Origin: Flavobacteriaceae bacterium
GTDB lineage: Bacteria; Bacteroidota; Bacteroidia; Flavobacteriales; Flavobacteriaceae
DNA length: 12,828 nt
Direction: 5' to 3'
NCBI GenBank assembly: GCA_947482805.1
Contig: CANKLK010000052.1
Coordinates: 1-12,828 of the forward strand
Part shown: piece by piece, positions 6,757 through 12,828 of the stretch
Layout: every line of letters begins with the position of its first letter
Numbering within the stretch: the first letter of the stretch is position 1
The notes under the pieces: model-generated
The model's input: the letters and a program-made list of their open reading frames with translations, nothing else
The model's database searches: none
What the model was told of the DNA's origin: nothing
Made by a program: the position numbers and the translations under genes

Positions 6757-8066
6757 TAGGTTGTATAATTTATTTTTAAAATTTTTGTCGTCTCTTCAGT
6801 AACTTTAAATCGCTCGTCCTGTCTTTTTCCAATAACCCAAACAATTTGATTTTCAGAACATAAAAGCCAAGTACTTGATTTGTCTAGTAAAGAAAATTTC
6901 TCGTCTTTAAAAAACTTACTGAGCTTCTTTCTTCCATTCATTCCACTTGGATAAAACCAATTGCCTTCTTGCCATTTTCTGATTTCTAAAGGATATTGAA
7001 GTTTATCTTCGTCGACAAATATACAATTAGTTGCTTCAAGCGAAATGTCATCAACGTTGCAAAAAGAAATATTTAAGGGAAACTTAACTTCTTTTTGTTC
7101 TTTTTCTATTAAAAACAATGTTGTTTTTTCACTTTCTTGTTTAGGAAAAACAATCAGTTCATTTCTGTCTTTAAGCAAGGTATGATTTTGCGAATGAATC
7201 TGCTTTCCGGATTGTGCTGTTACCAAATCATTAATAGAATCCCAATCGCAAAAACCGAGAGGTTCGAGCCATTGATACAAATACGCATGGTAATTGGGCA
7301 ATTGCATCAATTCCGATAAATTAATTCTCTTTTGAAAATTAATATCTGTGACTACTTTACGATATACAATTCGAGTTGCATCATCAACCAAAGATTGAGC
7401 TTGCTTTAGATTAGAAATTGTATTTTGAAATGAATGTAATAAACTCGGATTGAGTTCTTTTAATATAGGAATCACATCGTGACGCAATTTATTTCGCAAA
7501 TAGTTATCCGATGCATTGCTACTATCTTCTCGCCATTCGATATTGTTTTCTTTGGCAAATATTTCGATTTCGGTCCCGGAAAATGGCAATAAAGGACGAA
7601 TAATAGTTCCGTTTTGTTCCGGAATTCCTGTAAAACCATCTAATCCTGAACCACGGGTAAAATTGATTAGAAAGGTTTCCAAACTGTCATCCAAATGATG
7701 CGCCGTTAAGATATAATCGTAATCATTATTTATTAAAAGTGTGTTGAACCAATCATAACGAAGGTTTCGGGCAACAACTTGAATAGATGATTTTTGTTGT
7801 TGCGCAAAGGATTTGGTATCAAATTTTTTAATAAAAATTGGTATTTGCAATTTTTCTGTTTGGGATTTAACGAAGTCTTCATCTTCATCACTTTCATCAC
7901 CTCGCAGTTGAAAATTGCAATGAGCCACTCTAATGTCTAGGTTTAACTGATGACACAAATAGAACAAAACCATGCTGTCAATGCCTCCACTTGTTGCCAA
8001 AAGGAGTTTCTTCTCTTTTAGAAAAGGAAAATTTTCATTAATATGGTTTTGGAATTTTGTGAGCAT
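6756..8066 (-). CDS. tilS: tRNA(Ile)-lysidine synthase TilS
   Basis: TilS uses ATP and lysine to convert C34 of the CAU-anticodon tRNA-Ile to lysidine, so that it reads AUA and is charged with isoleucine. The protein has 436 residues from the ATG at 8066. The PP-loop is SGGIDS at 26-31. HCNFQLRGDESDEDE at 49-63 and TAHHLDDSLET at 121-131 are typical of the catalytic N-domain. RPLLPFSGTEI and the NYLRNKLRHDVIPIL segment follow, then the C-terminal domains with a KWQEGNWFYPSGMNGRKKLSKFF region that contacts tRNA. An in-frame TTG at 8072 would add two residues, but the ATG is the normal choice. The gene starts 22 bases after the pabB stop and its TAA overlaps the dsbD ATG, so all three are probably co-transcribed. 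Confidence 0.96.
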   Translation of the reverse strand: MLTKFQNHINENFPFLKEKKLLLATSGGIDSMVLFYLCHQLNLDIRVAHCNFQLRGDESDEDEDFVKSQTEKLQIPIFIKKFDTKSFAQQQKSSIQVVARNLRYDWFNTLLINNDYDYILTAHHLDDSLETFLINFTRGSGLDGFTGIPEQNGTIIRPLLPFSGTEIEIFAKENNIEWREDSSNASDNYLRNKLRHDVIPILKELNPSLLHSFQNTISNLKQAQSLVDDATRIVYRKVVTDINFQKRINLSELMQLPNYHAYLYQWLEPLGFCDWDSINDLVTAQSGKQIHSQNHTLLKDRNELIVFPKQESEKTTLFLIEKEQKEVKFPLNISFCNVDDISLEATNCIFVDEDKLQYPLEIRKWQEGNWFYPSGMNGRKKLSKFFKDEKFSLLDKSSTWLLCSENQIVWVIGKRQDERFKVTEETTKILKINYTT

Positions 8067-8088
8067 ATTCAAAAGTAGTTATTTTAAT

Positions 8089-9378
8089 TTAACCCAAAAC
8101 TTCAAACATTGCCTTAGCTTTCAAAAGGCATTCTTCATATTCCTGTTCGGAATTTGATTGTGAAGTAATGGCGCTTCCAACGGAAAACGAAATGTATTTT
8201 TCCATGGCATTATATAAAATACTTCGAATTACGACATTGAAATCGAAATCATTTTCCGGAGAAAAATAGCCAACAGCGCCGCTATATAATCCTCGTTTTG
8301 TCTCTTCCAGTTCTTCGATTATTTTCATGGCTGAAATCTTCGGAGCACCAGTCATACTTCCCATTGGGAATGTAGTTCTAAGAATTTCAATTGGTGAAGT
8401 TGTGGTTTCAACAGTGGAAACAACCGTTGAAATCATTTGGTGTACTTGTTCGAAAGTATAAATACCACACAACTCTTCAACTTCTACTGTGCCCTTTTTG
8501 GCTGTATGAGATAAATCATTTCGAACCAAATCGACAATCATGATGTTTTCAGAGCGTTCCTTTGGGTTTGTTTCCAATTCGTTTTTTGAATTTTCATCTA
8601 AAACTAAATCTGAAAAGCGTTTGGCTGTACCCTTTATAGGTTGCGAAATGACTTTGTTTCCCTCTTTTCTTAAATAGCGTTCAGGCGAAGCACAAAGTAA
8701 ATACTGCTCGCTATTTTTGAAAAAAATTGCAAATGGCGGTTTGGAAATGGCATTTAGTTTTTGATAGATTTTAACTGGTTCAATAATCGCATTTTCGGCA
8801 TAAAATTCCATGCAAAAATTGGCTTCATAAATATCGCCACGATGAATGTGTTCAAGCATTTGGTTTACTTTGCCAATATAGCTTTGTTTTGAAATGCGTT
8901 GTTGAATTGATAATTGATAATTGATAATTGACAATTGACAGTTATTCTCTATATCGATTAAATCAGATTCTATTTCATCATCACACAATTGCAAATACCG
9001 AATTTCTAATTGATTTCCTTTTATAAGAAACAGCTTCTTCGGCTGAAAGAAAAACAGATCGGGAAAATGCAAACCGTCAAAGTTGTTAGAATGCAAATCC
9101 TCCACATCATTTTTTACATCATACGACAAATAGCCAAATAGCCAATCTCTAGTTTGTTGCTGGTATTGTTTTAAATCTTCAAAAGCGTTATGATAATCTG
9201 TTTTGATCGAAGTAAAAGCATCAACAGCCAAAACGCAATCAAAACTAGATTGTTTTTGATGATAATTGTTTGAATCCAAAAAAACCATTTCCCTAAACTG
9301 CTGTGACCAATCTAATAATTGGTTTTTGAACACTTCTGGATTGTCAATTTTTTTTTCAACTATTGTTCTCAATGACAT
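8089..9378 (-). CDS. pabB: Aminodeoxychorismate synthase component I (PabB)
   Basis: PabB converts chorismate and ammonia to 4-amino-4-deoxychorismate, on the way to p-aminobenzoate and folate. The 429-residue protein has the chorismate-binding domain from about 165 to the end: GDIYEANF at 181-188, SPERYLR at 232-238, the NPKERSENIMIVDLVRNDL block at 271-289 and GSMTGAPK at 340-347. PIKGT at 247-251 has the lysine typical of PabB, where anthranilate synthase TrpE has alanine. The glutamine amidotransferase partner PabA is not in this window and may be shared with TrpG. I chose the ATG at 9378 over an in-frame TTG at 9396, because a -7 box overlaps the TTG. Residues 147-158 are encoded by five tandem heptamers located just before the catalytic domain. 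It is the first gene of the pabB-tilS-dsbD cluster. Confidence 0.94.
   Translation of the reverse strand: MSLRTIVEKKIDNPEVFKNQLLDWSQQFREMVFLDSNNYHQKQSSFDCVLAVDAFTSIKTDYHNAFEDLKQYQQQTRDWLFGYLSYDVKNDVEDLHSNNFDGLHFPDLFFFQPKKLFLIKGNQLEIRYLQLCDDEIESDLIDIENNCQLSIINYQLSIQQRISKQSYIGKVNQMLEHIHRGDIYEANFCMEFYAENAIIEPVKIYQKLNAISKPPFAIFFKNSEQYLLCASPERYLRKEGNKVISQPIKGTAKRFSDLVLDENSKNELETNPKERSENIMIVDLVRNDLSHTAKKGTVEVEELCGIYTFEQVHQMISTVVSTVETTTSPIEILRTTFPMGSMTGAPKISAMKIIEELEETKRGLYSGAVGYFSPENDFDFNVVIRSILYNAMEKYISFSVGSAITSQSNSEQEYEECLLKAKAMFEVLG
8906..8940. repeat. Five tandem heptamers inside the pabB reading frame
   Basis: On the plus strand the units are ATTGATA (three times) then ATTGACA (twice), in perfect 7-base register. 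Because 7 is not a multiple of 3, the protein repeats every 21 bases: QLSIINY followed by QLSI at residues 148-158. The five units total 35 bases, so gain or loss of one or two units shifts the frame, and only changes by three units keep it. Confidence 0.95.
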
Positions 9379-9393
9379 GATTTTTATGGCACT

Positions 9394-9401
9394 CAAAATT
9401 A
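9394..9401 (-). promoter_or_regulatory. Candidate -7 box of the pabB-tilS-dsbD cluster
   Basis: On the minus strand this reads TAATTTTG, an exact TAnnTTTG match, 15 bases before the ATG at 9378. It would give a very short leader and places the TTG at 9396 upstream of the transcription start. No clear TTG lies at the expected distance, so support is moderate. Confidence 0.4.
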
Positions 9402-9521
9402 CGACAAAATAATTGGCAGAAAGAGATGAAGATATAAGAAATTTTTGTTAAAGAAAGGTAATCGAAAAAAAGCTATACTATTCTTTGATTTATCTAATTG
9501 TATTTTTAAGGTTATTTACAA

Positions 9522-9554
9522 TAAAAAAAGTCCTCTCATTTAACTGAGAGGACT
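9522..9554 (-). terminator. Rho-independent terminator of katG
   Basis: AGTCCTCTCA (9529-9538) and TGAGAGGACT (9545-9554) form a perfect ten-base-pair stem around a six-base loop. On the minus strand the stem is followed by an uninterrupted T run at 9529-9523. It begins 31 bases after the katG stop codon and separates katG from the pabB cluster. The roughly 120 bases between it and the pabB promoter hold nothing else that I recognise. Confidence 0.93.
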
Positions 9555-9585
9555 AGTTATGATTGAAGTCACTTAGAAATTATTG

Positions 9586-11796
<2,211 letters not shown>

Positions 11797-11818
11797 TTAA
11801 ATTAGGTATTTCAGCAAC

Positions 11819-11826
11819 CAAAACTA
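11819..11826 (-). promoter_or_regulatory. Candidate -7 box of katG
   Basis: On the minus strand this reads TAGTTTTG, an exact TAnnTTTG match, 43 bases before the katG start codon. No TTG lies 17-23 bases upstream, which may indicate dependence on an activator. A palindrome centred at 11861 lies where such an activator could bind. Confidence 0.45.
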
Positions 11827-11841
11827 CTGATAACCGTCATG

Positions 11842-11880
11842 TTTAATAATAGTTTTTAATTATATATAACTATTTATAAA
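11842..11880. promoter_or_regulatory. Imperfect palindrome between katG and the permease
   Basis: AATAGTT at 11848-11854 and AACTATT at 11868-11874 are perfect inverted repeats around a 13-base AT-rich centre. A further outer four bases pair (11842-11845 with 11877-11880). The centre, 11861, is about 35-40 bases upstream of the proposed katG -7 box, a usual place for an activator such as OxyR. The known E. coli OxyR spacing is not reproduced. The region is very AT-rich, so chance is a serious alternative. Confidence 0.35.
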
Positions 11881-11983
11881 TTGCCAAAACTTATATTAAA
11901 AAAAGTCCCAACTGAAATATATTTTCATTTTATAAATATCTGAATGTACACTATACTTTTTCCTCTTACTATCAAATCTTTTA

Positions 11984-11991
11984 TATATTTG
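11984..11991 (+). promoter_or_regulatory. Candidate -7 box of the permease gene
   Basis: TATATTTG matches TAnnTTTG and ends 28 bases before the ATG at 12020. No TTG is found at the standard distance upstream. The spacing to the start codon is similar to that of the boxes before the genes at 57 and 4204. Confidence 0.5.
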
Positions 11992-12019
11992 TTACTGTTA
12001 GATACCAAAACCAAACACT

Positions 12020-12828
12020 ATGCAATTTTCCAATTTATTCCGAAAAAAGAAAGTCAAAGATATTTTAAATCAAGTGGCTAAAAATGAAGCTGAAGGGCAT
12101 TACACTTTAGGCAAGCATTTATCGGCACGTGATTTAACTGCATTTGGAATTGCAGCTATAATTGGAGCCGGTATTTTTAGTACTATTGGGAAAGCCAGTT
12201 TTGATGGTGGTCCGGCTGTGATTTTCTTATTTTTGTTTACGGCTGTTGCATGTAGTTTCGCGGCCTTTGCTTATGCTGAATTTGCATCAATGGTACCCGT
12301 TTCAGGAAGTGCCTATACGTATTCTTATGTAGCATTTGGAGAAATTATCGCATGGATTATAGGCTGGGCTCTGATAATGGAATATGCAATTGGAAACATA
12401 ACTGTTGCCATTTCATGGAGTGATTATTTTACCGGATTACTCGAAAGTGGTGGCATACGTTTGCCGCAATGGATTCAGATGGATTACTTAACAGCCTCTA
12501 GAGGATTTGATGAAGCAACAGCATTAATGCGTGGCGGAAAAACTTTTGAAAACTTATCAGATGGTTTAAAAGCTTCTTATACTGCTTGGACAACTTCACC
12601 AACTATAGGTCCCTTTCATTTTGTGGCCGATTTACCGGCTTTATTTATTATCATTTTAATTACTGCACTTGTCTATCGTGGCATGAAAGAGTCACGTAAT
12701 GCTAGTAACCTTATGGTTGTAGTGAAATTATGCATAATATTACTGGTAATTGCCGTAGGTGTTTTTTATGTTGACACTGATAATTGGATTCCGTTTTCTC
12801 CTAATGGTGTTGGTGGAGTTCTTAAAGG
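12020..12828 (+). CDS. APC-family amino-acid permease, N-terminal part (cut by window end)
   Basis: The reading frame is open from the ATG at 12020 to the window edge, giving 269 complete codons. It encodes an inner-membrane amino-acid transporter of the amino acid-polyamine-organocation family, closest in style to cationic amino-acid transporters. After a basic, cytoplasmic 30-residue N-terminus comes LSARDLTAFGIAAIIGAGIFSTIG; its GAGIF at 49-53 is the broken-helix substrate site of TM1. Further helices are visible at about 64-90, 102-136, 203-222 and 230-250. VPVSGSAYTYSY at 92-103 is another family hallmark. Residues about 140-200, between TM3 and TM4, form an unusually long hydrophilic loop. 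Substrate cannot be told from this part. It is divergent from katG, with 244 bases between start codons. Confidence 0.92.
   Translation, partial: MQFSNLFRKKKVKDILNQVAKNEAEGHYTLGKHLSARDLTAFGIAAIIGAGIFSTIGKASFDGGPAVIFLFLFTAVACSFAAFAYAEFASMVPVSGSAYTYSYVAFGEIIAWIIGWALIMEYAIGNITVAISWSDYFTGLLESGGIRLPQWIQMDYLTASRGFDEATALMRGGKTFENLSDGLKASYTAWTTSPTIGPFHFVADLPALFIIILITALVYRGMKESRNASNLMVVVKLCIILLVIAVGVFYVDTDNWIPFSPNGVGGVLK

Noticed and set aside
8067..8072. TTG at 8072 as an alternative tilS start
   Set aside because: It adds only two residues ahead of an ATG at 8066 and has no supporting signal, so the ATG was used.
6230..8440. Shared V-S-T-V-[DE]-T stretch in DsbD (about 156-161) and PabB
   Set aside because: The match is short, low in complexity and has no matching flanks, so it is probably coincidence and not gene conversion.
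9379..9396. TTG at 9396 as an alternative pabB start
   Set aside because: It overlaps a TAATTTTG -7 box, so it would probably lie upstream of the transcript; the ATG at 9378 was used.
11842..11880. Canonical E. coli-style OxyR site
   Set aside because: ATAG and CTAT are present but 25 bases end to end, not the spaced double-dyad of the E. coli consensus. It is kept only as a generic palindrome.

Overview
The window looks like ordinary chromosome from a member of the Bacteroidota, most likely Flavobacterium or a close relative in the Flavobacteriaceae. It is AT-rich. Start codons are preceded by A/T-rich leaders rather than Shine-Dalgarno sequences. Several genes have TAnnTTTG boxes, the -7 element described for Flavobacterium and Bacteroides, and the proteins read like flavobacterial versions of their families. 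No phage, transposase, integrase, tRNA, rRNA or CRISPR array was seen.

Layout, left to right: (1) 57-893 (+), an OmpA-domain lipoprotein with its own promoter and a strong terminator. (2) 1025-4057 (-), a UvrD/PcrA-type helicase followed by a YrdC-fold protein that resembles YciO more than canonical TsaC/Sua5. (3) 4204-4728 (+), a small membrane-anchored protein of unknown function, divergent from the helicase. (4) 4759-9378 (-), a compact pabB-tilS-dsbD cluster: folate precursor synthesis, tRNA-Ile lysidine synthesis and periplasmic thiol reduction. tilS and dsbD share one base at a TAATG junction. (5) 9586-11775 (-), a complete catalase-peroxidase KatG with a perfect 10-bp stem terminator. 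(6) 12020 to the window end (+), the first 269 codons of an APC-family amino-acid permease, divergent from katG.

The genes are mostly housekeeping or stress functions and do not form one pathway. KatG and DsbD both concern redox balance, but in different compartments and transcription units.

I did not find a convincing new multi-gene system. The most unusual signal lies in the DNA between and inside the genes: at least four unrelated families of short tandem repeats with periods of 6, 7 and 8 bp. They sit against stop codons, in the uvrD leader and, most strikingly, inside the pabB reading frame, where five heptamers make a 35-bp tract whose gain or loss of one unit would shift the frame. 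Secondary points are the loss of key motif residues in the YrdC-like protein, an unusual cysteine pair in the DsbD N-domain and a palindrome upstream of katG.
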